Part shown: positions 9,070 through 17,744 of the stretch, in pieces
Numbering within the stretch: position 1 is the stretch's first letter
How the letters are laid out: each line of letters begins with the position of its first letter
From: Pseudarthrobacter sp. ATCC 49987
GTDB taxonomy: Bacteria > Actinomycetota > Actinomycetes > Actinomycetales > Micrococcaceae
Length of the DNA: 64,000 nucleotides
Assembly: GCF_009928425.1 (NCBI RefSeq)
Contig: NZ_JAABNS010000001.1
Location: 868,001-932,000, forward strand
Reading direction: 5' to 3'
Translations under genes and position numbers: made by a program
The notes under the pieces: model-generated
Databases searched by the model: none
What the model saw: the letters and a program-made list of their open reading frames with translations, nothing else
What the model was told of the DNA's origin: nothing

Positions 9070-10436
9070 GGGGACTTCGCCTCGACCACCGTGAGCGCGG
9101 TCGTCGAGGTGTCTTCTGCCGGGCCGGTCCCGGCCGCCTGGACGACGGCGATCGACTGGGTTGAGGTCTCGGCCGCTGCGCCTTCCTCGGCGGCCGGTTC
9201 GTCGGCAGCCCGTTCGCCGTCGGGGATCGCAGTCACGGAGACGCTGGAGACTCTGCTGTTCGCAGGCCCACCGCCCGCGGCGGCACTGTCCCCACCCTGT
9301 GAACCGTCAGCGGTCCCCAGGGGGATCGGCGACACGTGGACGGCGGGCATCGCGGTGCTGGAGGGAACCGCTGCAGGCCCGGAGGCCGCGTCGGTGGCCA
9401 ACAGGGTCACCTTGCTCACGGCCGGCAGAGGCACATCCTCCGGACCCGTGGCCTGCGGAGCCTGGCCAGTTGTAGCGTCCGGAGCCGGCTGGGGGAGCGG
9501 CTCAACGCTGATCGGCTGGCCGCCGTGTTCCGCGACGTCTTCGGCGAGTGCGGTGAGCATGGACTCGGCCTCGCCGATCATGTCCGTGTTCCCGGCGGCG
9601 ATGCCCTTGACGAGGTACTGCGCCAGGGCGAATTCGGCGGAGAGCGCCGCACGCCGCAGCAGGTGCGCGTCGGGCACGTCGCGCCGCGACGAGGTGTAGT
9701 GCGCCAGCACGGCGTCCACGAAGTCCTGGTCGTTGGACGCGACCAGCCAGGCCATATCGTCAGCCGGGTCGCCGATCCGCAGATCAGTCCAGCCGGTCAC
9801 GGCGGTCACACGGTCGCCGTCGACCAGCAGGTTGTCCTCGTGGAGGTCCCCGTGGACCACGCACGGATTGAAGCGCCACAGGGAGACGTCCTCAAGGGCG
9901 TGTTCCCAGCGGCGGAGCAGCAGCGGCGGAATCTTGCCGGTGGTCGCGGCCTGGTCCAGTTCGTTGAGGCGGCGCTGGCGGAACTCATTGGGGGTGTAGC
10001 TCGGCAGGTCGGCGTTGCTGACCAGCGAGTGGGGCAAGTCGTGGATGGCGGCGAGGGCCGCGCCGATTTCGCGGGCCACGGCAGGTGCTGCGGCGCCGAG
10101 TTCCTCGACCGACCGGGTCGAGCCGGCCAGGTGGGAGTAGACGAACGTACTCAGCGGACCCTGCCGTACGGTCCCGGCCACGGTGGGCATCAGGAAGGGA
10201 AGCTCGGCGCGGATGCCGGGGACGAAGGCGCGCAGCACCAGGAATTCCGTTTCCAGCCGGGCGCTGGCCTCGGCGTGGCGCGGCGAGCGGACGCGCCAGC
10301 GCTTGCCTTCGGAGTCCAGCAGGAGAGCCGAATCGAAGTCAGCCGGATCGTCGGGCGCAGAGCTGACGGCGGTTGGGGTCAGCCCGGGGACCGCCGCGGT
10401 TGCCACAGCTGCCAGTTCGATTGGTTTTCTTCTCAC
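9066..10436 (-). CDS. APH-fold phosphotransferase with long low-complexity C-terminal tail
   Basis: The first 300 or so residues form an aminoglycoside/macrolide phosphotransferase-type kinase domain: the catalytic loop is VVHGDLHEDN near residues 193-202, followed by GWTDLRIGDPADDMAW carrying the metal-binding Asp. Roughly the last 150 residues are Ala, Pro, Ser and Thr rich with no recognisable fold. I start at the GTG at 10436 rather than the ATG at 10580 because the first 48 codons of the longer frame are Arg/His-rich and unlike the family, and a TACCGT hexamer lies six bases before this GTG. The substrate is unknown; such proteins include macrolide and aminoglycoside kinases but also many metabolic small-molecule kinases, so resistance should not be assumed. 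Confidence 0.8.
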   Translation of the reverse strand: MRRKPIELAAVATAAVPGLTPTAVSSAPDDPADFDSALLLDSEGKRWRVRSPRHAEASARLETEFLVLRAFVPGIRAELPFLMPTVAGTVRQGPLSTFVYSHLAGSTRSVEELGAAAPAVAREIGAALAAIHDLPHSLVSNADLPSYTPNEFRQRRLNELDQAATTGKIPPLLLRRWEHALEDVSLWRFNPCVVHGDLHEDNLLVDGDRVTAVTGWTDLRIGDPADDMAWLVASNDQDFVDAVLAHYTSSRRDVPDAHLLRRAALSAEFALAQYLVKGIAAGNTDMIGEAESMLTALAEDVAEHGGQPISVEPLPQPAPDATTGQAPQATGPEDVPLPAVSKVTLLATDAASGPAAVPSSTAMPAVHVSPIPLGTADGSQGGDSAAAGGGPANSRVSSVSVTAIPDGERAADEPAAEEGAAAETSTQSIAVVQAAGTGPAEDTSTTALTVVEAKSP

Positions 10437-10442
10437 TGTTCC

Positions 10443-10448
10443 ACGGTA
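10443..10448 (-). promoter_or_regulatory. putative -10 hexamer for leaderless phosphotransferase transcript
   Basis: TACCGT on the minus strand is six bases upstream of the GTG at 10436. The spacing matches other suspected leaderless genes here and helps to decide the start. Confidence 0.4.
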
Positions 10449-10615
10449 GATTGAGCGGCGCCCAAGACGGCGATGCACCACGGCGAGTCTGAAAGATCGG
10501 GAATAATTTGCGGCAATGCGATGCCCTGCCGGGCTGTGCCGTAACGCCGGCCGCGGGGGCGGGTGTGGATGCCCACACACGCCGGGGAAAAATGTGAATT
10601 GTCAGCGGGAGTCAG

Positions 10616-10621
10616 TACGGT
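10616..10621 (+). promoter_or_regulatory. putative -10 hexamer for nudC
   Basis: TACGGT is followed by AGGAAC and the ATG at 10628. AGGAA could also act as a weak ribosome-binding site, so leaderless and leadered reading both remain possible. Confidence 0.35.
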
Positions 10622-10627
10622 AGGAAC

Positions 10628-11755
10628 ATGAGTCTTGCGGAGTCACCGGCACCCAAAAACCCAACACCCAAGAATCAAGCACCCAGGAATCAAGCACCCA
10701 GGAATCAAGCACCGGAGAGCCAGCCCCGCGAGGGCACGTCAGTCTCCCCGCACCCAGGCCCGGCTGCGAACCTGCTCAAGGACACTGTCCTCCCGGTGCG
10801 TCCGGCGCTGGTTGACCGTGGCTCCGCCGCGCGGCTGAAGCCCGGAATGCTTGAGGAGCTCCGGACCGCCGGGGGCGCACGGGCCATGGTCCTCTCCGGC
10901 CGGCAGGCCCTCGTCAACAGCAACAGCCTGGTGCTGCTGGATGCGGCCGAACTTGCCCGGCACCTGCAGGACACTCCCTATGCCCCGGAACAGCTGATCT
11001 ACCTGGGCTCAGCCCTGCCGGGTTCGGACCTCGAGGCGGGCACCCATCTGGTCCTCTTTGTCCTGCCGCAGCAGTTCGAGGTCCAGGCCGAGGAATTCGA
11101 AGCCCACATTGCCGGCATCCCCGAGGGTGCGGAGTGGGCGGGTTTCCGCGACGTGGCCGCCACCCTGGACCCCACGGACACCGCCATCTTCATCGAGGCC
11201 AGCGCCATCGCCAACTGGCACGCCACCCACACCCACTGCCCGCGCTGCGGCGCCGCCACCGCGCCGGAGGCGGGAGGCTGGGTCCGCCGTTGCCCTGCGG
11301 ACGGCTCGGAACACTACCCGCGCACCGACCCCGCCATCATCGTTACCGTCGTAGGTCCCGACGGCCGGCTGCTGCTCGGCGGCGGCGGACCCCTTGACGC
11401 CCGGAACTATTCCACCCTTGCCGGCTTCGTCGAACCGGGGGAATCGCTGGAACAAGCAGTGGTCCGCGAGATCGGCGAGGAAGTCGGCGTGCGGGTGAAC
11501 GCCTGCCAGTACCTGGGGTCCCAGCCCTGGCCCTTCCCGGCCTCGCTGATGCTTGGTTTCACGGCCACAACCGCCGACACCGAAGCCACGCCCGACGGCG
11601 TCGAGGTCACCCGGGCGCGCTGGTTCAGCCGGAGCGAGCTGCAGGAGGCGGTACTCAGCGGCGAAATCGTCATCTCCAGCAGGCTGTCCATCGCCCGCGC
11701 CCTCATCGAGCACTGGTACGGCGGGGTCATCCAGGACCGTCCGGACAGCGCATGA
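10628..11755 (+). CDS. nudC: NAD(+) diphosphatase NudC
   Basis: This 375-residue Nudix hydrolase should cleave NAD(H) to NMN(H) and AMP and may remove NAD caps from RNA. The Nudix box, GFVEPGES to REIGEEVG, spans about residues 265-287. It is followed by SQPWPFP near 298, the signature that separates NudC from other Nudix enzymes. A zinc ribbon precedes it with Cys204, Cys207 and Cys222; the fourth Cys expected at 225 is Asp, and a nearby Asp or His would have to replace it. The N-terminus contains a 15-bp tandem repeat encoding PKNQA/PRNQA units, probably disordered. It lies between the phosphotransferase and uvrD2, as part of a DNA-repair block. Confidence 0.93.
   Translation: MSLAESPAPKNPTPKNQAPRNQAPRNQAPESQPREGTSVSPHPGPAANLLKDTVLPVRPALVDRGSAARLKPGMLEELRTAGGARAMVLSGRQALVNSNSLVLLDAAELARHLQDTPYAPEQLIYLGSALPGSDLEAGTHLVLFVLPQQFEVQAEEFEAHIAGIPEGAEWAGFRDVAATLDPTDTAIFIEASAIANWHATHTHCPRCGAATAPEAGGWVRRCPADGSEHYPRTDPAIIVTVVGPDGRLLLGGGGPLDARNYSTLAGFVEPGESLEQAVVREIGEEVGVRVNACQYLGSQPWPFPASLMLGFTATTADTEATPDGVEVTRARWFSRSELQEAVLSGEIVISSRLSIARALIEHWYGGVIQDRPDSA
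10651..10710 (+). repeat. 15-bp tandem repeat in the 5' end of nudC
   Basis: Four consecutive 15-bp units are seen. Units 3 and 4 (10681-10695 and 10696-10710) are identical, unit 2 differs by one base, and unit 1 is degenerate. They encode PKNPT, PKNQA, PRNQA, PRNQA. Because 15 is a multiple of three, copy-number changes keep the frame. Confidence 0.9.
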
Positions 11756-11848
11756 GGCGCCCGTGACACCACGCGGCAGCACCCCCGCGCCGCGGATCCC
11801 ACCCCGCGGCACCTCCACCGGACACCCTCGAACGACTGAGCAGCAACA

Positions 11849-14047
11849 GTGAACACAGATCTCTTCCAGTCCAGCGGCTCCCCGGCCGGCCAGTCCGGCG
11901 ACGGGGTGCCGGACACTGAACCCCCGGCGCCGGACAACCGCTCCCTCGAGGAGCGCATCCTCGGCGGCCTCGACGCCGAACAGCGCGAGGTTGCCAGCAC
12001 CCTGCAGGGTCCCATGTGCGTCCTCGCCGGTGCCGGAACCGGCAAGACCCGCGCCATCACGCACCGCATCGCTTACGGGGTGCACTCGGGCGTCTACAGC
12101 CCGCAGCGGCTCCTGGCCGTCACGTTTACCTCGCGGGCAGCGGCTGAAATGCGCAGCCGCCTCCGCGACCTCGGCGTCGGCAACGTCCAGGCCCGCACGT
12201 TCCACGCGGCCGCGCTGCGCCAGCTCCAGTTCTTCTGGCCCCAGGCCGTTGGCGGCGTCCTGCCCAACCTGCTGGACCACAAGGCCCAGATGATTGCCGA
12301 AGCGGCCCGGCGGCTGCGCCTCAGCACCGACCGCGCCTCGATCCGCGATCTGGCCTCCGAGATCGAGTGGGCCAAGGTGTCCATGCTGACCCCCGCCAAC
12401 TACCTGGAAAAAGCCCAGGGCCGCGGCACCCCGGGCGGCTTTGACCTGACCGCCGTCGCCCGTGTCTTCCAGTCCTACGAGGACGTCAAGACGGACCGGA
12501 ACGTGATCGACTTCGAGGATGTCCTGCTGATCACAGTGGGCATCCTGCAGGAGGACCCGAAGGTCGCCGCCACCGTCCGCGAGCAGTACCGCCACTTTGT
12601 CGTCGACGAGTACCAGGACGTTTCGCCGCTCCAGCAGCGGTTGCTGGAACTCTGGCTCGGCGGCCGCGACGAACTCTGCGTCGTCGGCGACGCCAGCCAG
12701 ACCATCTACTCCTTCACGGGCGCCTCGCCCAAGCACCTGCTCGGCTTCAAGGCCCAGTACCCCGAGGCCACCGTGGTCAAGCTGATCCGCGACTACCGCT
12801 CCACCCCGCAGGTGGTGAGGCTGGCCAATGAACTGCTGGCCGGCCGGCGCAGCGGGGGGCCCGTCGCCGACGCCGCCTGGGCCACGCCGCTGCAGCTCGT
12901 GGCGCAGCGCCCGGCCGGGCCGGTGCCGCAATTCACCGAATGCTCCGACGACGAGGCAGAGGCCGCAACCGTGGCCGTCAAGGTGCGCGAGCTCCTCGAC
13001 GCCGGCACACCGGCCAGCCAGGTCGCGGTGCTGTTCCGCACCAACGGTCAGTCCGAGGCCTACGAGCAGGCCCTGGCCTCCGCGGGGATCGGCTACCAGC
13101 TGCGCGGCGGGGAACGGTTTTTTGCCCGCAAGGAAGTCCGCGATGCCATCCTGCAGCTGCGGGCAGCCACGCGGGCCGTCGCCGAAACCGCCAGCCCTGA
13201 GCCGCTCGGCCAGCTGGTCCGCGACATTGTCGCCTCGCTGGGCTACACGGACGCAGCCCCGCACAGCGGCGGCGCGCTCCGGGAGCGCTGGGAATCGCTC
13301 GCTGCGCTCGTCGCACTGGCCGACGAACTTGTGATCAGCCGCGGCGTACAGTTCACCCTCTCGGACTTCGTGAACGAACTCCAGGAGCGCTCCCTCGCCC
13401 AGCACGCTCCGACCGTCCAGGGCGTCACCCTCGCCTCGCTGCACGCCGCCAAGGGCCTCGAATGGGACGCAGTATTCCTGGTCGGGCTCAGCGAGGGGCT
13501 CATGCCGATCTCCTTCGCCGACAGCCCGGAACCCGTGGACGAGGAACGCCGCCTGCTGTACGTGGGGATCACCCGGGCCAGGGAACACCTGTTCCTGTCC
13601 TGGTCCACCGCACGGACCCCCGGAGGGCGCGCCAACCGGAAGCCCTCACGCTTCCTGGACGGCCTGCGACCCGACTCGGTGGCCAGCTCATCGGTACGCG
13701 GCAAGGGAGCGGCGCCGCGCCGCAAGGCTGCCGTGCCGGCCACGTGCCGGGTCTGCGGGACCATGCTCTCGTCCGGCGCCGAACGAAAGGTGGGCCGCTG
13801 CAACCAGTGCCCGCCCAGCTACGAGGAGCAGACTTTCGACGCGCTCCGGCAGTGGCGCAAGGAAATAGCGCTCGAAGCCGACGTCCCCGCCTTTGTGGTG
13901 TTCACGGACGCCACACTCACCGCCATTGCCGAAGCCCGTCCAGACTCCCTCGAACAGCTCGCCACCCTCCCCGGGGTGGGCCCGTCCAAACTGGAGAAGT
14001 ACGGCGAAGCAGTGCTGGCAGTGCTGGTCGAAAGCACCACGCTCTGA
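11849..14047 (+). CDS. uvrD2: UvrD2-type ATP-dependent DNA helicase with zinc motif and HRDC domain
   Basis: This is a 732-residue superfamily 1 3'-5' helicase. Walker A AGAGTGKT is near residues 59-66, motif Ia is VTFTSRAAAEM, motif II is DEYQDVS near 253 and motif VI is YVGITRAREHLFLSW near 570. After the motor come four cysteines, 633, 636, 651 and 654, in the C-x2-C-x14-C-x2-C layout described for mycobacterial UvrD2. An HRDC domain ending LATLPGVGPSKLEKYGEAVL follows. These accessory parts separate it from UvrD1/PcrA. The start is the GTG at 11849. The stop overlaps the ATG of the metallopeptidase gene by one base, so the two are probably co-translated. Confidence 0.92.
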   Translation: MNTDLFQSSGSPAGQSGDGVPDTEPPAPDNRSLEERILGGLDAEQREVASTLQGPMCVLAGAGTGKTRAITHRIAYGVHSGVYSPQRLLAVTFTSRAAAEMRSRLRDLGVGNVQARTFHAAALRQLQFFWPQAVGGVLPNLLDHKAQMIAEAARRLRLSTDRASIRDLASEIEWAKVSMLTPANYLEKAQGRGTPGGFDLTAVARVFQSYEDVKTDRNVIDFEDVLLITVGILQEDPKVAATVREQYRHFVVDEYQDVSPLQQRLLELWLGGRDELCVVGDASQTIYSFTGASPKHLLGFKAQYPEATVVKLIRDYRSTPQVVRLANELLAGRRSGGPVADAAWATPLQLVAQRPAGPVPQFTECSDDEAEAATVAVKVRELLDAGTPASQVAVLFRTNGQSEAYEQALASAGIGYQLRGGERFFARKEVRDAILQLRAATRAVAETASPEPLGQLVRDIVASLGYTDAAPHSGGALRERWESLAALVALADELVISRGVQFTLSDFVNELQERSLAQHAPTVQGVTLASLHAAKGLEWDAVFLVGLSEGLMPISFADSPEPVDEERRLLYVGITRAREHLFLSWSTARTPGGRANRKPSRFLDGLRPDSVASSSVRGKGAAPRRKAAVPATCRVCGTMLSSGAERKVGRCNQCPPSYEEQTFDALRQWRKEIALEADVPAFVVFTDATLTAIAEARPDSLEQLATLPGVGPSKLEKYGEAVLAVLVESTTL

Positions 14048-14706
14048 TGGCCGGCGCCAGCACGCGGGCAGGCAGCCCGGCAGCACCCGCCGGCACACCG
14101 CTGACCACTGCCGACGGCGCCCCGGTGGAAGTACGCCGCTCCGCCCGGCGCCGCCGCACCGTGGCCGCCTTCTGGGAAAACGGCACCGCCGTGGTCGCCA
14201 TCCCGGCCTCCTTCAGCCGCGCCCAGGAACGCGAGTGGGTACACCGGATGCTCGAAAAACTGCGGCTCCAGGGGGAGCGCGGGACCCGCGGCGCCGGACG
14301 GCGCCGCCCGCGCAGCGACGCCGCCCTGGCGGCGCACGCCGCCGGGCTCTCCGCAAAGTACCTTGGCGGCCGGGCCGTACCGTCCTCGGTCCGCTGGGTG
14401 GGCAACCAGAACTCCCGCTGGGGCTCAGCGACGCCGTCGGACGGGACCATCCGGCTGTCGGACAAGCTTCAACCCATGCCGCAATGGGTCATCGATTATG
14501 TGCTGCTGCACGAGCTGGCGCACCTGCTGGTCGCCGGCCACAACGCCGCGTTCTGGCGGCTGCTCGAGGCCTACCCGGAAACCGGCCGGGCCAAGGCCTT
14601 CCTCGAAGGCGTCTCCTTCGCCACCTCCCGCGGACTCATGCCCGCCGGCGACGGTGATGACATCGATGACATCGATGAAACCGGTTCTGCCGCCTTCTCC
14701 GACTAG
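14047..14706 (+). CDS. YgjP/DUF45-type M48-like metallopeptidase
   Basis: This 219-residue protein has a zinc-metallopeptidase motif HELAH at residues 155-159 followed by GHNAAFW, giving His155, Glu156, His159 and a further His165. This layout, with the upstream WGSATPSDGTIRLSDKL segment, matches the YgjP-like (DUF45) family of small cytosolic zincins. No signal peptide or membrane segment is seen. The ATG at 14047 shares its A with the UvrD2 stop (TGATG), indicating translational coupling. Its physiological substrate is unknown. The C-terminus is acidic (repeated DDID). Confidence 0.88.
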   Translation: MAGASTRAGSPAAPAGTPLTTADGAPVEVRRSARRRRTVAAFWENGTAVVAIPASFSRAQEREWVHRMLEKLRLQGERGTRGAGRRRPRSDAALAAHAAGLSAKYLGGRAVPSSVRWVGNQNSRWGSATPSDGTIRLSDKLQPMPQWVIDYVLLHELAHLLVAGHNAAFWRLLEAYPETGRAKAFLEGVSFATSRGLMPAGDGDDIDDIDETGSAAFSD

Positions 14707-14725
14707 CGCGGCAGCCACTGTTTAT

Positions 14726-16186
14726 CTAGGACTTGGGGTTGTCGCCCTCTCCGGGGGCGTCGTCAGTTCCGGGCTCGCCGGGCTGTTCGGCCCCACCGGT
14801 CTCGGCGGAGCCGTCGCCGGCTGCCCCGGCATCCTCCGGTTCGTCGAATCCGCCGCTCAGCAGCTTCTGCAGGGCATCGTCCACTTCGGAGTCGCTGGCT
14901 TCAGCCAGCTTCCGGCGCTCGCTGAAGCCTTTCGGATCTTCCAGGTCCTCGGCGGTGGGCAACAGGTCCGGGTGCTGCCAGATCGCGTCGCGGCCCTCGA
15001 TTCCGCGTTCGTCCTTGAGCGAGGCCCACAACGCTGCGGCCTCCCGGAGCCGGCGCGGCCGCAGCTCCAGTCCCACGAGGGAGGAAAACGCGTGTTCAGC
15101 CGGTCCTCCGGTGGCGCGGCGGCGGCGCACCGTCTCGCGCAGCGCCGCGGCCGAGGGCAGCAGCTTCTCGGTGGCGGCCCAGCTCAGTTCATCCACCCAG
15201 CCCTCCACGAGGGCGAGGGCGGTCTCAAGCTTCTCAAGTGCCTGGTCCTGGGCGGGGGTGCGCTGCGGCATAAAGACGCCCTGGGACAAAGCCTCCTGGA
15301 TGCCCTCCGGGTTGCCCGGATCCAGCTCGCGGGCGAGTTCCTCGATCTTCGAGGTGTCGATGTGGATGCCGCGGGCATACGCTTCGATCGCGCCGAGGAG
15401 GTGTCCACGCAACCAGGGGACCTGGACGAACAGCCGGGCGTGGGCAGCTTCGCGGACGGCCAGGAACAGCCGGATGTCGTTCTCCGGCAGGCTGAGGCCT
15501 TCGCCGAATTTGGCCACGTTCGAGGGCAGCAGCGCCATTTCGAGGTCCGCCAGCGGCACGCCGATGTCGGTGGAGCTGACGACCTCGGCCGAGAGCGCCC
15601 CGATGGCCTGGCCCAGCTGCATGCCGAAGATCGCCCCGCCCATGTTCTGCAGCATGGAGGACGCGCCGCCCATCATGGACTTCATTTCCTCCGGCATCTG
15701 CTCCGTCATGGCGGTGGACAGTGCGTTGGCGATGCTGTTGGCGACCGGCTCGGTCAGCTGTTTCCAGGTGCCGAGCGTTTCCTCGACCCACTCGGCCCGG
15801 GACCAGGCCCGGCCGATCAGGCCGGTGGCCGGCAGCCCGGTGACCTGGTCAAGCCACAGTTCGGCGAGCCGCAGCGCCTCATCGACCTCGCGGGACTGCT
15901 GCGCCGTGACGGACGGGTCGGAGCCGCTTGCGGCCACGCGCCGGGCGTTTTCATGGGCCAGCTGCCAGTTGACGGGGCCCTCCGAGGATGCACTCATCAT
16001 GGCCTGGACCTGGGAGAACATCTGGGCGAGGAGGTTGGGGTCGTCCGGAAGGCCCGCGGCCTTCGCCAGTTCCGCGGGGTCGATGTTCCCCATGCCTTGG
16101 CCGCCCATCAGGTTCTTCAGCATTTCTGCCAGGGGATCCTTGGGTTCCTCATCGCCATTGGACGGATTAAGTGGGTTGGAGGTCAT
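14726..16186 (-). CDS. Zincin_2 (DUF2342) family putative zinc metalloprotease
   Basis: This 486-residue protein is cytosolic by sequence and resembles the actinobacterial Zincin_2/DUF2342 family. The supposed catalytic helix reads VREAAHARLF near residues 243-252, so the first metal-binding His of a classic HExxH is Arg here; whether this copy is an active protease is therefore uncertain. The N-terminus is Met/Gln rich with MMSASSEGPVNW and the C-terminus is acidic and disordered (EPEDAGAAGDG and similar). It converges on the YgjP-type gene with a 19-base gap. The same family sits near uvrD2 and the PDZ protease in other actinobacteria, to my knowledge. Confidence 0.8.
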   Translation of the reverse strand: MTSNPLNPSNGDEEPKDPLAEMLKNLMGGQGMGNIDPAELAKAAGLPDDPNLLAQMFSQVQAMMSASSEGPVNWQLAHENARRVAASGSDPSVTAQQSREVDEALRLAELWLDQVTGLPATGLIGRAWSRAEWVEETLGTWKQLTEPVANSIANALSTAMTEQMPEEMKSMMGGASSMLQNMGGAIFGMQLGQAIGALSAEVVSSTDIGVPLADLEMALLPSNVAKFGEGLSLPENDIRLFLAVREAAHARLFVQVPWLRGHLLGAIEAYARGIHIDTSKIEELARELDPGNPEGIQEALSQGVFMPQRTPAQDQALEKLETALALVEGWVDELSWAATEKLLPSAAALRETVRRRRATGGPAEHAFSSLVGLELRPRRLREAAALWASLKDERGIEGRDAIWQHPDLLPTAEDLEDPKGFSERRKLAEASDSEVDDALQKLLSGGFDEPEDAGAAGDGSAETGGAEQPGEPGTDDAPGEGDNPKS

Positions 16187-16422
16187 GATCCCGCCGATCG
16201 TCGGTGTGGCTGCTTCTCACGTTCACGGTACCCCGCAGCCAGCGGGCTGTCTGCTGAAACCCGGCCACGTTCGCTGTCGGCAAAGAGCCCAGCCGGCAGC
16301 CGAGCGCGTAGTGTTGGAAACTGGAATATTGGCAGGCGGAAGCCGCGGCGCAGGCTGCGGACGCGGTGCGCTGATCAGGGGTCCGCAGGGTCCCCCGGGC
16401 GCCGGCACGGAGAGGTCCTTCA

Positions 16423-17571
16423 TTGACGATTACGCAGGGTGACCAGCCCGCCAGCGGGCCGGCGGCCGGGCAGCCCCGGGGCCGACGTTCCCTCCTCCCC
16501 GGATCCGGGTCGGGCCGGAAGCGGGACAAGCGCTCCTCAGCCATGCTCGTCTCAGGCCTGCTGGCACTGGCGCTCGGGGTCACCGCCGTGAGCCTGCCCG
16601 TCCCGTACGTCGTGGAATCACCCGGTCCGACGTTCAACACCCTGGGCAAGGACAACGGCACACCTGTCATCAGCGTGACCGGCCATGAGACGTTTCCCGC
16701 GAACGGCAACCTGGACTTGACCACCGTCTACGTCGACGGCGGCCCCAACGGGCCGGTGACTGTCGTCGAGGCGTTTTCCGCCTGGCTCAACGGCGCCAAA
16801 GCCGTCTACCCGGAGGAACTCATCTTCCCCACCGGTGTCACGAAGGAACAGTCCCAGCAGGAAAGCGCCGTCGCGATGACCACCTCGCAGGAGAACGCCG
16901 TCGCCGCAGCCCTGAAGGAACTGGGCATCGCGTTCGAACAGAAGATGCAGGTCGCGGCAATCCCGGAGGGCTCGGCGTCCGCGGGCAAACTCCAGGAAGA
17001 CGACGTGATCGTGTCCGTCAACGGCAAGCCGGCGACGGCCCTGAGCGTCGTCCAGACCGAGCTGGCGGCCGGCAACGGCGCGCCGGTGGATGTCGTCGTC
17101 GACCGTGACGGCAGCAACCTGACGGCCAGCATCACTCCCTCCAAGACCTCCGCAGGCCGGTTCATCCTCGGGGTCATGCTGCAGTACAAGTTCAAGTTCC
17201 CCTTCGACGTCAAGATTTCGCTGGACAAGGTCGGCGGCCCCAGCGCCGGGATGATGTTCGCCCTCGGTATCGTGGACACCGTCACCCCCGGCGACCTGAC
17301 CGGCGGGAAACACGTCGCAGGCACCGGAACCATCACCCCCGACGGCGCAGTCGGCCCGATTGGCGGGATCAGCCAGAAGATGCACGGCGCCCGGTCCGGC
17401 GGCGCCACCCTGTTCCTCGCCCCGGCCGCCAATTGCGACGACGTCGCCGGGCATATTCCTGACGGACTGCAAGTGGTCAGGGTCGAGACCCTGGCCGACG
17501 CGCGGAAGGCGGTCGAACTGGCGGCGTCAGGAGCCGACACATCCGGGCTCCCGGTTTGCACCAGCAACTAG
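16423..17571 (+). CDS. YlbL-type membrane-anchored PDZ / Lon-like serine protease
   Basis: This 382-residue protein has one N-terminal membrane segment (about residues 40-62), an extracytoplasmic PDZ domain (about 145-230) and a C-terminal Lon-type S16 domain. The Ser-Lys dyad is visible as GGPSAGMM with Ser274 and ISQKMHGA with Lys319; their 45-residue spacing resembles Lon. The sequence VPYVVESPGPTFNTLG after the membrane segment is typical of the family, which is linked to membrane-protein quality control in Gram-positives. The start is TTG at 16423, preceded by GGAGAGG at a good distance; no better ATG or GTG is in frame. Confidence 0.9.
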   Translation: MTITQGDQPASGPAAGQPRGRRSLLPGSGSGRKRDKRSSAMLVSGLLALALGVTAVSLPVPYVVESPGPTFNTLGKDNGTPVISVTGHETFPANGNLDLTTVYVDGGPNGPVTVVEAFSAWLNGAKAVYPEELIFPTGVTKEQSQQESAVAMTTSQENAVAAALKELGIAFEQKMQVAAIPEGSASAGKLQEDDVIVSVNGKPATALSVVQTELAAGNGAPVDVVVDRDGSNLTASITPSKTSAGRFILGVMLQYKFKFPFDVKISLDKVGGPSAGMMFALGIVDTVTPGDLTGGKHVAGTGTITPDGAVGPIGGISQKMHGARSGGATLFLAPAANCDDVAGHIPDGLQVVRVETLADARKAVELAASGADTSGLPVCTSN

Positions 17572-17624
17572 ACTGGCCCCGGAACTAAGATCCGCCGCCA
17601 CTCGTGGCACTTGATGACGGCGTC

Positions 17625-17643
17625 GCCGCCCTGTTGGGGCGGT
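17625..17643 (+). terminator. possible hairpin terminator after the PDZ protease
   Basis: CCGCCC, a five-base loop and GGGCGG form a short GC-rich hairpin 50 bases after the protease stop. There is no T tract, so this is a weak call. Confidence 0.3.
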
Positions 17644-17744
17644 GCCGGCGGTGGCTACAATTCAGCAACTCCACGTTCCTGGATCGAAGCGCCGCACTGA
17701 TAACTAAAAACCAGTAACTGACGACCAGCTATGAGGTACCGAGT

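Noticed and set aside
9066..10436. Antibiotic resistance kinase
   Set aside because: The fold is shared by many metabolic kinases, the context is DNA repair and the substrate-binding residues cannot be judged by eye.
10651..10710. Repeats at 10651-10710, 25461-25490 and 59791-59856 as CRISPR
   Set aside because: Units are 6-15 bp, contiguous without spacers, and no cas genes are nearby.
11009..13588. An 859-codon minus-strand frame opposite nudC and uvrD2
   Set aside because: It spans two well-supported genes and the gap between them, with no recognisable domain.
2234..14047. A defence island built from three helicases and nucleases
   Set aside because: The genes match the housekeeping AdnAB and UvrD2 repair systems in motif content and order; no restriction, toxin or sensor modules are present.
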